From NCBI GenBank assembly GCA_002451715.1, contig DKDD01000179.1:7043-15500 (forward strand): a stretch of 8,458 nucleotides of DNA, given 5' to 3'. Under the pieces are notes generated by a model. The model searched no databases and was not told where the DNA came from. It was given only the letters and a program-made list of their open reading frames with translations. The DNA is from Ruminococcaceae bacterium UBA6857. GTDB lineage: Bacteria; Bacillota; Clostridia; Oscillospirales; Acutalibacteraceae. A program made the translations under genes and the position numbers. This document shows, piece after piece, positions 1 through 5,756 of this stretch. How positions within the stretch are numbered: position 1 is the first letter of the stretch; the number at the start of each line of letters is the position of its first letter.

Positions 1-381
1 AAAGATGAACTTTTCTTCCGTAACGATTTCGTTGAAGCAAAAAAGCCAAATCACTGCGCAAACCGTTCTGAGCGCATAAACCGCGCCGCAAACAAGCGCT
101 TCAAGCGTAACATTGTTTCCGCTTTTGAGCGTGAACAAAACCGTAACGCCGTAATGCGCAAAAAAAAGGTTAAAAAGCGTGATCAAAACCGCCGTCGGAA
201 GAAGAAACGCAAAAATTCCTTTTGCAGCCTTTTTCTTTCGCAGTTTTAAATCAAGCGCCGCCGCGCAAAAAAGACTTGTCAGAAGAACGGCGGGGTTCAG
301 CTTAAAAAGCGTGACAAAAATTGCGGCAAGAAAAAACGCAAACGATGAAACGGGGTGAAGTCCCCGCGCTCCGGTTTTCAT
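1..381 (-). CDS. ecfT: ECF transporter transmembrane subunit T (EcfT), 3' end beyond window
   Basis: This is the N-terminal 127 residues of a membrane protein that fits the T component of energy-coupling factor transporters, the scaffold that couples two ATPases to a substrate-binding S component. The sequence starts MKTGARGLHPVSSFAFFLAA. It has hydrophobic segments at about residues 12-43, 56-75 and 95-116, a cytoplasmic-type basic stretch (LRKKKAAK, 47-54), and then NEIVTEEKFIF (117-127). HP near the N-terminus, FN/HYGVT after the second hydrophobic segment and a KSGN-x-TLE turn are typical of the family as I know it. The ATG lies in an ATGA overlap with the stop of the upstream propeller gene, and GGGAGG sits 9 bases upstream, so the two genes are translationally coupled. 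Control by the upstream cobalamin riboswitch suggests corrinoid uptake. The S subunit and ATPases are not in the window, so the substrate is inferred. Another CbiQ-like T subunit is the main alternative. Confidence 0.8.
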   Translation of the reverse strand, partial: MKTGARGLHPVSSFAFFLAAIFVTLFKLNPAVLLTSLFCAAALDLKLRKKKAAKGIFAFLLPTAVLITLFNLFFAHYGVTVLFTLKSGNNVTLEALVCGAVYALRTVCAVIWLFCFNEIVTEEKFIF

Positions 382-1700
382 TGACCGATACCTCCCGCAA
401 CAAGGGCGGCAAGCGCACGAAGAATCATGTTGATCATTCTGACAATAATCGACGGATTCTGATAAAGCGCAAAAATGAATCCCGAATCGTTTTTATAGTA
501 AATTGTGCCGTCGTCTCCGGCGGTCACGGAAGAAATGCAATATTGACTCATGTTTCCCGAGGGCTTAAAAAGTTCGGTCTTTTTTGCCGTTTTTCTGTCT
601 TTTGAATCTTCAAAAACAGTAACGCCGCCGGGCTTTTCGTTGTATGTCATGTAGATATAAACCTTGCGGTCATACTTTGTGCAAACAAGGGCGGTCGATT
701 GCGAATAGCCGAGCATTTCGCAGTCATAAATCTTTTTCATGCTTGACGAATCAAGAACAACAAATTTTCCTTTCTGACCGTCGCGGCAGGCAAAGTAAAG
801 CCGGCCGTCATAAGAAACCGGCGAAGAAGTCACACTGCCGGAGGCTTTGAACGAGGAAAGCGAAAAAAGCTTTCCGTCTTTTTCGCGAAGTTTAAAGCGA
901 TAGACAAATCCGGCCTTGCTTGCGGCAAAAAAGGCCTTTTCTTTTTCGTCATATGTCACGGAGGTTCTCATGTCTCCTTTGGTTTTGAGAAAAGACGCAA
1001 GCTTTCCGTCGCTTTTTTTGAGCGCGAGCAGCCTTGAATTTCCGTTTTCGCCCTTTGTGCCGTCGTCTGTTCCGACAATGACGTAATTTTCCGTCACCGC
1101 TGCGCCTGCCCAGTAAAAACCGCCTTTGACGGTGTATTTCCAGCGGGCTTTTTTGCTTTCGGTTTCCTTTTTCGGCTGTTCGTCTTTTGTACTCATGCAA
1201 ACAAAGTTTGCGTTCTCGTCTTCGGCGTTCCAAAAGCCTGTATAGATGTATCCGCCGTCATAAGTAATCGGCGAAAGCGCCTGTCCGCCGAGCGGATCGC
1301 TGTAAAGCCAAAGCGACTTCATCGTTTTGTAATCGAATGCCTGAATCTTTGCGCCGTCAAGCTGAACAAAAATTTTTCCGTCGGCATAAAGCGGCGAAAC
1401 AACGCCGAAACCAACCGAACCCGAAAGGGGAACGCTTTGAATTTCTTCGCCCGTCTGCGCGTCAAGCTTGTAAAGCTTTTTTGCCGAAGCCGTAATCAGT
1501 GTATCGCCGACAACAACGGGCGTTGTGGGCGACGCCATGAAACCCGCGCCGAGCTTTTTTGAAAATTTGAGCGAAGCCGAAGTTGTCGGCGTTGCGGCGG
1601 AAGTTGTTCGGTTTTCCGCTTTGACCGCGGCAAAAGAAAGCGCCGAAAAAGCGGAAATCAAAAGCAAAACACAAAGCAAAAACGAAAGACATTTTTTCAA
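378..1700 (-). CDS. Secreted PQQ-like beta-propeller protein in a B12-riboswitch operon
   Basis: A 440-residue exported protein. Residues 1-28 form a signal peptide: KK, a hydrophobic core at about 4-24, and a probable AVKA-EN cleavage site. There is no lipobox cysteine. A Ser/Thr-rich spacer (31-44) follows, then a series of beta-propeller blades with the recurring pattern of PQQ/YVTN-like repeats: SP-x-x-YDG-x-x-YF. Examples are TPVVVGDTLITASAKKLYKLD (about 60-80), SPLYADGKIFVQLDG (102-116), SPITYDGGYIYTGF (143-156), AVTENYVIVGTDDG (201-214), SSPVSYDGRLYFACRDG (292-308) and DDGTIYYKNDSGFIFAL (396-412). No quinoprotein catalytic motif was seen, so it is probably a binding or scaffold protein, not a dehydrogenase. 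The C-terminus (about 416-437) is a moderately hydrophobic helix that may touch or anchor in the membrane. The start is TTG, with AAAGGA about 11 bases upstream; it is the only start that keeps the signal peptide. The gene directly follows the cobalamin riboswitch and overlaps the EcfT gene. A role in corrinoid capture is inferred. Confidence 0.8.
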   Translation of the reverse strand: MKKCLSFLLCVLLLISAFSALSFAAVKAENRTTSAATPTTSASLKFSKKLGAGFMASPTTPVVVGDTLITASAKKLYKLDAQTGEEIQSVPLSGSVGFGVVSPLYADGKIFVQLDGAKIQAFDYKTMKSLWLYSDPLGGQALSPITYDGGYIYTGFWNAEDENANFVCMSTKDEQPKKETESKKARWKYTVKGGFYWAGAAVTENYVIVGTDDGTKGENGNSRLLALKKSDGKLASFLKTKGDMRTSVTYDEKEKAFFAASKAGFVYRFKLREKDGKLFSLSSFKASGSVTSSPVSYDGRLYFACRDGQKGKFVVLDSSSMKKIYDCEMLGYSQSTALVCTKYDRKVYIYMTYNEKPGGVTVFEDSKDRKTAKKTELFKPSGNMSQYCISSVTAGDDGTIYYKNDSGFIFALYQNPSIIVRMINMILRALAALVAGGIGQ

Positions 1701-1730
1701 AATCGGACACGTCCTTTATATAAGTTTTCG

Positions 1731-1812
1731 GCAAAAAGAAAAACCCTTTTCACTTTTGAAAAGAGCGCAGCAATCCTAAGGTCGCTCACCTTTCCTCTTG
1801 CCCAAAAGTGAA
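1731..1812 (-). terminator. Likely riboswitch expression platform: long hairpin plus U-run
   Basis: On the minus-strand transcript, TTCACTTTTG (1812-1803) can pair perfectly with CAAAAGTGAA (1758-1749). The stem can extend inward through AAGAG/CTCTT and is followed by a broken U-run (complement of 1732-1743). This has the layout of an intrinsic terminator between the riboswitch aptamer and the propeller gene. The long loop offers two mutually exclusive small stems: AAGGT with ACCTT (1778-1782 with 1788-1792), or GAGCG with CGCTC (1783-1787 with 1763-1767). That is compatible with a switching platform. The exact fold is inferred by eye. Confidence 0.6.
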
Positions 1813-1821
1813 TACGTTTTA

Positions 1822-1925
1822 TAAAGCGGGGCAGGCATTCCGACTGACGGCACAAAAGGCCGATAACGGCAATGGCGGTTGCTCCGGATTTTCACCGGGA
1901 TTTCCCTGCGCAGGCTCTTTGTTTT
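1822..1925 (-). ncRNA. Cobalamin (B12) riboswitch aptamer
   Basis: Read on the minus strand, the leader carries the conserved blocks of cobalamin riboswitches in the right order. GCAGGGAA (about 1908-1901) is followed by the B12-box-like core CCGGTGAAAATCCGG (1898-1884), which fits the family pattern GGUGAAAAUCC. An ACCGCCATTG segment (about 1879-1870) stands where ACCGCCACUG is usual. The 3' block AGTCGGAATGCCTGCCCCGC (about 1845-1826) stands where GUCGGAAUACCUGCC is usual. GCAGG at the start can pair with CCTGC at the end, closing the core. A perfect promoter lies directly upstream and a terminator-like hairpin directly downstream. The predicted effect is that B12 binding shuts off the propeller/EcfT operon. 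The 5' side is short and the ACUGU box is degenerate, so a variant subclass is possible. Confidence 0.88.
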
Positions 1926-1931
1926 TTAATC

Positions 1932-1960
1932 ATTTTATCACCGCTTTCGGCAATTGTCAA
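1932..1960 (-). promoter_or_regulatory. Sigma-A-type promoter of the B12 riboswitch operon
   Basis: On the minus strand TTGACA (1960-1955) and TAAAAT (1937-1932) are separated by exactly 17 bases, a near-perfect housekeeping promoter. The predicted transcription start is near position 1925, only about 17 bases before the conserved GGGAA of the riboswitch, so nearly the whole leader is aptamer plus expression platform. Confidence 0.85.
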
Positions 1961-2012
1961 CAAAAAAGAAAACGCCGTTTTTCGCTTTGACAGAGAAAAG
2001 AAAATTCTGTAA

Positions 2013-2048
2013 ATTTATACAAAAAAGACTTGCTATTTTTGTATAAAT
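2013..2048. promoter_or_regulatory. Perfect 13-bp inverted repeat, probable operator
   Basis: ATTTATACAAAAA (2013-2025) and TTTTTGTATAAAT (2036-2048) form a perfect inverted repeat with a 10-base centre. The -35 hexamer of the plus-strand promoter lies in the centre, and the right arm fills the promoter spacer. This placement fits a repressor operator that would block RNA polymerase at the SulP/hydrolase operon. It is upstream of the likely transcription start, so it is not an RNA hairpin of that transcript. The regulator is not in the window. Confidence 0.65.
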
Positions 2049-2058
2049 CGTGTATAGT
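2030..2058 (+). promoter_or_regulatory. Promoter of the SulP-like permease / hydrolase operon
   Basis: TTGCTA (2030-2035) and TATAGT (2053-2058) are separated by 17 bases. The -35 box matches consensus at 4 of 6 positions and the -10 at 5 of 6. It is embedded in the 13-bp inverted repeat and lies about 34 bases upstream of the ATG at 2092. Confidence 0.7.
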
Positions 2059-2091
2059 AAAAGCTGATTTTGAAGATATAAGGTGTAACTG

Positions 2092-3249
2092 ATGAAAGAA
2101 CAACAAAGAAAAATTCTTGCCGAAACCGGCTTTGGTCTCACCGCCGCGGGAAAAATCTTTTTTCTTTCGCTTGCGGCTTGTTCCTGCCTTTCGATGAATG
2201 TATATTTTGCGCTTGCGGCGTCGATTGTTTTTATTACGGCGTCCGTTTCGCTCAAAAATCAAATTCTTGCCCCAAGCGCGTTTTTGCTCGTTCCCGTGAT
2301 TTTTGTTGCCGGAACGGTCGGAACGGGCGGCTTGCCGCTTGCCGTTCTTTGCGGCTCGGTTCTTTTTCTTCTGCTTTCTCTTTCGCCGAAAGCGCTTGAA
2401 TTTTCCCCTGCGGTGAAAGCCGGGGCGGCAATCGGTCTTGCGTTTTCGGTAACCGCACTTTTAACGACCTATTATTTCGGGATCGGTGCAACCGGGGCAT
2501 ATACGCTTGAAATTCTCAAAAACTACCGCTACCTCGGTTTTCACCCGAACTGGCGCGGCGTTTTCTACGGCACTATAACCCTTTTCGCAATGATTACCTA
2601 TCCGTTCAAGTTCAAAAAACTTTCAAAATATCTTCCGGCAGAGGTTGTTTCGGTACTGATTCCGCTTGCGCTCAACCTTTTTCTCAATCCGAACGGAGAA
2701 ACAACGCCGATTCTTGAAGTCGGCGCACTTTCCGATATGAAAGTCCTTTCGGGTGTCAAAGCGTTTCTTCCGATCGCCGATTTTTCCGCGTTTAAAGAAA
2801 GCGAAAACCTTGTGAACGTACTTAAAGGCGCGTTTGCGCTTGCCGCCGTTTTTGCGCTTTATAAGCCCGCGGAAAAAAGAAGTTCCGTTGTTTCCGCTTC
2901 GGCAAGCGGCGTTTCTTCGCTTCTCGGCGGTTTGCCGGCTCAAACGAGCGAAATTTTGAATTATACCCCCGTTTCCGCCGTAACCGCTCTCGGTGCGTCG
3001 GTGCTGTTTGCCGTTTTTTGTCCGGCTCTTATTGCAAGAATACCGCTTCATTCGCTTGCGGTTGTTTTCATTGTTTCGGCGTGGAAAGAAGTTTCACTGA
3101 AAGAAGTTTCGCCGGCGTTCAAAAAGAGGGACATTTTTTCAATCTTTTCGTTTTTTGTCTGCGTACTCGGCTTTGTTCTGGCAGACGTTTTCACGGCGTC
3201 GCTTGTCTGCGTATTGATTTCCGTCGCATTCGGGAGGATTAAAAAATGA
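2092..3249 (+). CDS. SulP-like membrane permease without a STAS domain
   Basis: A 385-residue polytopic membrane protein with about 10-12 hydrophobic segments. The second half matches the SulP anion transporter family best. LPAEVVSVLIPLALNLFL (181-198) resembles the family's iPa-x-l segment. GVSSLLGGLPAQTSEILNYTPVS (273-295) occupies the place of the GLfGGlPatG-x-x-Rsa-x-N motif. It is followed by a hydrophobic pair with an IP-x-x-x-LA turn (317-323) and a KKRDI-F-S (345-350) plus final helix as in SulP proteins. SulP transporters move sulfate, bicarbonate, dicarboxylates or similar anions. The usual motif arginine is missing and the protein ends right after the last helix, so there is no C-terminal STAS domain; at 385 residues it is shorter than typical members. 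The substrate cannot be named. The ATG has AAGGTG 6 bases upstream. The stop overlaps the next gene by 4 bases (ATGA). A distant relative in the same xanthine/uracil/sulfate permease superfamily is the main alternative. Confidence 0.65.
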   Translation: MKEQQRKILAETGFGLTAAGKIFFLSLAACSCLSMNVYFALAASIVFITASVSLKNQILAPSAFLLVPVIFVAGTVGTGGLPLAVLCGSVLFLLLSLSPKALEFSPAVKAGAAIGLAFSVTALLTTYYFGIGATGAYTLEILKNYRYLGFHPNWRGVFYGTITLFAMITYPFKFKKLSKYLPAEVVSVLIPLALNLFLNPNGETTPILEVGALSDMKVLSGVKAFLPIADFSAFKESENLVNVLKGAFALAAVFALYKPAEKRSSVVSASASGVSSLLGGLPAQTSEILNYTPVSAVTALGASVLFAVFCPALIARIPLHSLAVVFIVSAWKEVSLKEVSPAFKKRDIFSIFSFFVCVLGFVLADVFTASLVCVLISVAFGRIKK

Positions 3250-4277
3250 GTAAAAAAACGCCGAAAGAACCCATGAATAAAAAAAAGCTTGCACGAAAAA
3301 TCGCAACCGTAATAATCACGTTCGTTATGGCGTCGGTCTTTTTGCTTGATATCTATACTCTTGTTCTTTGCAACAAATACGAAAAAGAATATACTTTTAC
3401 CGATGAAAATTTCGACCTCAAAAACGGCGACGACCGTATTCATTTTCTCAACACCGCAAATTCCGATTGTATCCTCATTGAAAGCAACGGACACTTTGCA
3501 CTTGTCGATTCCGGCGAGGGCAACAATAATCCGCGCAAAAAAACCGAATACCATGGTTTTCGCGATGACGTGATAAACTATCTTAAAAAGGTTGCAACAA
3601 AGAACGACGGAAAGGTTCATCTTGATTTCATTCTCGGAACCCACTGCCACTATGACCATTACGGAAACTTTGAAGATATAATCAAAGACAGCGATATTAT
3701 AATTGATAAGGCGTATTTCAAGGTTTTCGACCAAAGTGTCGGAACCGACCTTGAAAGCGAGGGTTGGGGTAATGCCGAAACCTATAACAAAATCATGGCG
3801 GCGCTCAAGGAAAAGAATATCGAAACGATTCAAAATCTTCCCGACAAAGAATTCATGTTCGGCGATTTCAAAGTTCTCTTTGTCAATACCGTAACGCCCG
3901 AAGAGCTCAAAGGCAACGGCGAAAACGCTTCAAGCGTCGGAGTCAAACTCACAAAAGGGGAGCGCACCGCTTTTCTTGCCGCGGATTTCACCGCAAACTC
4001 AGGCTTGGAGCAGTACTACGGCGATTCTATCGGACAGGTTGACCTTTTAAAAATCGGTCACCACGGCTATTTCGGCTCCTCTTCGCGAAGCTTCCTTAAA
4101 AAGCTTAAACCGAAAATCGCAATCGTAACGAACTATCTCGGAAAAATCTATCCCAACGTCAAATGGAACCTCACCGTAACGGCAAAAGTTCCGATTTATT
4201 CCTGCGTGAACCGCGACGGAATAATCGCAACGTTCACGGATAATAATGAAATTGTTCTGACCGAACACGCAATGTGA
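3246..4277 (+). CDS. Membrane-anchored metallo-beta-lactamase-fold hydrolase (ComEC hydrolase-like)
   Basis: A 343-residue protein. A basic N-terminus is followed by one hydrophobic segment (about 19-42), which predicts an anchored domain outside the membrane. The rest is a metallo-beta-lactamase fold of the type found at the end of ComEC and in stand-alone ComEC-like hydrolases. It has HFLNTANSDCILIES (66-80), VDSG (87-90), the metal motif THCHYDHYGN (132-141; His133, His135, Asp137, His138), AADF with Asp247, and GHHGYFGSSS (271-280) with further ligands. KPKIAIVTN (288-296) is the usual ComEC-like end block. The metal ligands are all present, so it should be active. The substrate is unknown; phosphodiester or nucleotide hydrolysis is possible from the family. 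No ComEC membrane channel domain is attached. It overlaps the SulP-like permease gene and has GGGAGG 7 bases upstream of the ATG, so the two are co-translated. Confidence 0.85.
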   Translation: MSKKTPKEPMNKKKLARKIATVIITFVMASVFLLDIYTLVLCNKYEKEYTFTDENFDLKNGDDRIHFLNTANSDCILIESNGHFALVDSGEGNNNPRKKTEYHGFRDDVINYLKKVATKNDGKVHLDFILGTHCHYDHYGNFEDIIKDSDIIIDKAYFKVFDQSVGTDLESEGWGNAETYNKIMAALKEKNIETIQNLPDKEFMFGDFKVLFVNTVTPEELKGNGENASSVGVKLTKGERTAFLAADFTANSGLEQYYGDSIGQVDLLKIGHHGYFGSSSRSFLKKLKPKIAIVTNYLGKIYPNVKWNLTVTAKVPIYSCVNRDGIIATFTDNNEIVLTEHAM

Positions 4278-4296
4278 ATATTTTTTTCAAAAACCC

Positions 4297-4325
4297 TTGA
4301 CAAAAAAAGACAACGGTAGTATTAT
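4297..4325 (+). promoter_or_regulatory. Promoter of the infC-rpmI-rplT operon
   Basis: TTGACA (4297-4302) and TATTAT (4320-4325) are spaced by 17 bases. The predicted start is near 4332, giving a leader of about 170 bases. It begins only 20 bases after the stop of the hydrolase gene, with no convincing terminator in between, so some read-through from that operon is possible. Confidence 0.85.
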
Positions 4326-4332
4326 ATTCAAG

Positions 4333-4504
4333 CAACAAAGCAGAGCATTGTTTCGTTCTCACCTTCCGAATTTCGTTTTTGAAGGTCAATAAACTTTATT
4401 TTTTAAGTCTTATTGCGCGTGAACGGAAAAACTCTGTTCACGCTTTTGTTTTATTTAAGCGGCTGTTGATTAACAGCGCTTAGCACAGAATTTTTTGGAG
4501 GTGT
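4333..4504 (+). ncRNA. Structured infC leader, probable L20-autoregulatory leader
   Basis: The 5' untranslated region of the IF3/L35/L20 operon holds a chain of hairpins: ACCTTC/GAAGGT (4361-4366 with 4381-4386), the attenuator hairpin at 4417-4443, and a third stem, AAGCGGCTGTT/AACAGCGCTT (4457-4467 with 4472-4481, one bulged G), that ends 15 bases before the ribosome binding site. In Firmicutes such leaders are bound by ribosomal protein L20, which then represses the operon by premature termination. The position and layout fit; the L20-binding site itself is not identified by eye. Confidence 0.7.
4417..4456 (+). terminator. Rho-independent attenuator in the infC leader
   Basis: GCGTGAAC (4417-4424) pairs perfectly with GTTCACGC (4436-4443), with an 11-base loop, and is followed by TTTTGTTTTATTT. 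It lies inside the leader, about 50 bases before infC, so it must be conditional to allow expression of the operon. Confidence 0.85.
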
Positions 4505-5029
4505 ATGAACATCGCTATCAAAGAAATGCAGATCAATGAAGAAATCCGCGACCGCGAACTTCGCGTCGTCGCCGCAGACGGCGAGCTTATCGGCATCATG
4601 TCTGCCGCAGAGGCATTGAAAATCGCTGAGGAAAAAAATCTTGATCTCGTCAAAATCGCTCCTCAGGCAAAGCCGCCGGTTTGCAAAATCATGGACTACG
4701 GCAAGTATCGTTTTGAACAGACCAAACGCGAAAAAGAAGCAAGAAAAAATCAGCGCGTAATCGAAATTAAAGAAATCAGACTTTCTCTTAATATCGACAA
4801 GCATGACTTTGAAACAAAAGTCAACCACGCAAAACGTTTTCTTGAAAGCGGCAACAAGGTCAAAGTTTCAATCCGCTTCCGCGGCCGTGAAATGGCTCAC
4901 CCCGAAAACGGACTTGTTACAATGAGCAATTTTGCCGATGCCTGCTCGGAGTTCAGCTCGATTGAAAAACCGGCAAAACTCGAAGGACGTTCAATGCAGA
5001 TGTTCCTTGCACCGAAATCAAAAAAGTAA
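4505..5029 (+). CDS. infC: Translation initiation factor IF-3
   Basis: A 174-residue protein matching IF-3 over its full length. The N-terminal domain has INEEIRDRELRVV (10-22), IMSAAEALKIAEEKNLDLVKIAP (31-53) and KPPVCKIMDYGKYRFEQ (56-72). A basic linker follows (KREKEARKNQR, 74-84), then the C-terminal domain with EIRLSLNIDKHDFETKVNHAKRFL and KVSIRFRGREMAH up to the PKSKK end. IF-3 binds the 30S subunit and checks initiator tRNA and start codon choice. It is the first gene of the operon with rpmI 17 bases downstream. The ATG is only 3 bases after GGAGG, unusually close. An ATC codon in frame at 4511 sits 9 bases after it, matching the spacing of rpmI and rplT, and IF-3 genes are known for non-standard ATT/ATC/ATA starts. 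The true start may therefore be 4511; the ATG is kept as the conservative call. Confidence 0.97.
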   Translation: MNIAIKEMQINEEIRDRELRVVAADGELIGIMSAAEALKIAEEKNLDLVKIAPQAKPPVCKIMDYGKYRFEQTKREKEARKNQRVIEIKEIRLSLNIDKHDFETKVNHAKRFLESGNKVKVSIRFRGREMAHPENGLVTMSNFADACSEFSSIEKPAKLEGRSMQMFLAPKSKK

Positions 5030-5046
5030 TTACAGGAGGAAGAATC

Positions 5047-5244
5047 ATGCCTAAGATTAAAACTCACAGCGGAGCAAAAAAGCGTTTCAAGCTCTCTAAG
5101 AACGGAAAGCCCATGCGCGGACACGCTTACAAATCACACATCCTTACCAAAAAGAGCACAAAGCGCAAGAGAAATCTTCGCAAAACAGAAGTTGCCGACG
5201 TTACAAATCAGAAGCAGATCAAACGTCTCGTTCCTTATAAATAA
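5047..5244 (+). CDS. rpmI: 50S ribosomal protein L35
   Basis: A 65-residue, very basic protein typical of bacterial L35: MPKIKTHSGAKKRFK at the start, KRGHAYKSHIL-like HAYKSHILTKKS (26-37), KRKRNLRKT (39-47) and QIKRLVPYK at the end. Its length equals the usual family length. AGGAGG lies 7 bases before the ATG. It sits between infC and rplT, the normal order, and shares their promoter and leader control. L35 is a structural protein of the large subunit. Confidence 0.98.
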   Translation: MPKIKTHSGAKKRFKLSKNGKPMRGHAYKSHILTKKSTKRKRNLRKTEVADVTNQKQIKRLVPYK

Positions 5245-5248
5245 GATG

Positions 5249-5280
5249 AAACCGTTCTCGGTTTGAACGGAAAATTTTTA
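5249..5280 (+). other. Two mutually exclusive hairpins between rpmI and rplT
   Basis: AAACCG/CGGTTT (5249-5254 with 5259-5264, 4-base loop) overlaps CCGTTC/GAACGG (5252-5257 with 5265-5270, 7-base loop), and the second is followed by AAAATTTTT. Only one can form at a time. The 86-base gap is large for this operon, so the element may adjust the L35/L20 ratio or mark an RNA processing site. No function is proven. Confidence 0.4.
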
Positions 5281-5330
5281 CAACTTCTGATTTCAGAGAA
5301 TTACAAAGATTATAACGGAGGTACTTTATC

Positions 5331-5684
5331 ATGGCACGTATTAAAGGCGCAATGATGACTCGCAAGAGAAGAAATAAAGTTTTAAAACTCGCTAAGGGCT
5401 ATTACGGCTCAAAGCACAGCCTCTTCAAAACGGCAAAACAGGCCGTTATGAAGAGCGGTAACTATGCATACATCGGAAGAAAGCAGAAAAAGCGCGACTT
5501 CCGCCGCCTTTGGATCACAAGAATTTCCGCTGCATGCAAAGCTAACGGAACCAACTATTCAACCTTCATCAACGGACTCAAGAAAGCCGGCATCCCCCTC
5601 AACAGAAAGATGCTTTCAGAGATCGCAATCGCAGATCCCGCCGCTTTCACCGCTCTTGTTGAAAAAGCAAAGGCTGCTCTTTAA
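5331..5684 (+). CDS. rplT: 50S ribosomal protein L20
   Basis: A 117-residue basic protein matching L20 from end to end: MARIKGAMMTRKRRNKVLKL, AKGYYGSKHSLFKTAKQAVMKS (22-43), YIGRKQKKRDFRRLWITRI (47-65) and the C-terminal NGLKKAGIPLNRKMLSEIAIADPAAF. The length fits the family. L20 is needed for early assembly of the large subunit and, in Firmicutes, binds the leader of its own operon to repress it. GGAGG is 9 bases before the ATG. It is the last gene of the operon and is followed by a strong terminator. Confidence 0.98.
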   Translation: MARIKGAMMTRKRRNKVLKLAKGYYGSKHSLFKTAKQAVMKSGNYAYIGRKQKKRDFRRLWITRISAACKANGTNYSTFINGLKKAGIPLNRKMLSEIAIADPAAFTALVEKAKAAL

Positions 5685-5693
5685 TTGACTTTT

Positions 5694-5735
5694 ATGCGTC
5701 CGAGAAAATCTCTCGGGCGTATTTGTCTTTTTTTT
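5694..5735 (+). terminator. Rho-independent terminator of the infC-rpmI-rplT operon
   Basis: ATGCGTCCGAGA (5694-5705) pairs with TCTCGGGCGTAT (5711-5722) over 12 bp, including two G-U pairs, with a 5-base loop. An interrupted T-run ending in eight T (5728-5735) follows. It separates the ribosomal genes from the methyltransferase gene, which begins 22 bases later and has no obvious promoter of its own in the gap. Confidence 0.92.
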
Positions 5736-5756
5736 CGCGAAAGGAGGAACGGGTGA

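Noticed and set aside
378..1700. PQQ-dependent dehydrogenase
   Set aside because: Only the propeller repeats are present; no quinoprotein catalytic or heme-binding motif was seen, and the B12 riboswitch points to a transport-related role.
1462..1734. Alternative minus-strand frame starting MPKTYIKDV upstream of the propeller gene
   Set aside because: It overlaps the signal-peptide region of the propeller gene in another frame, and its Phe/Arg-rich translation has no sensible fold.
3048..3833. Open reading frame of 261 codons on the minus strand
   Set aside because: It runs antisense across the end of the SulP-like gene and the start of the hydrolase gene, both clearly coding on the plus strand, has no recognisable motif, and is best explained as a codon-bias shadow.
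3246..4277. Calling the metallo-beta-lactamase protein comEC because dprA is nearby
   Set aside because: It has only one membrane segment and lacks the ComEC channel domain; dprA is in a different transcription unit more than 2 kb away.
4235..4287. Possible terminator after the hydrolase gene (small TGTTC/GAACA stem, then TTTTTTT)
   Set aside because: The stem is only 5 bp, lies inside the coding region, and is separated from the T-run by more than 10 bases, so it does not meet the layout of an intrinsic terminator.
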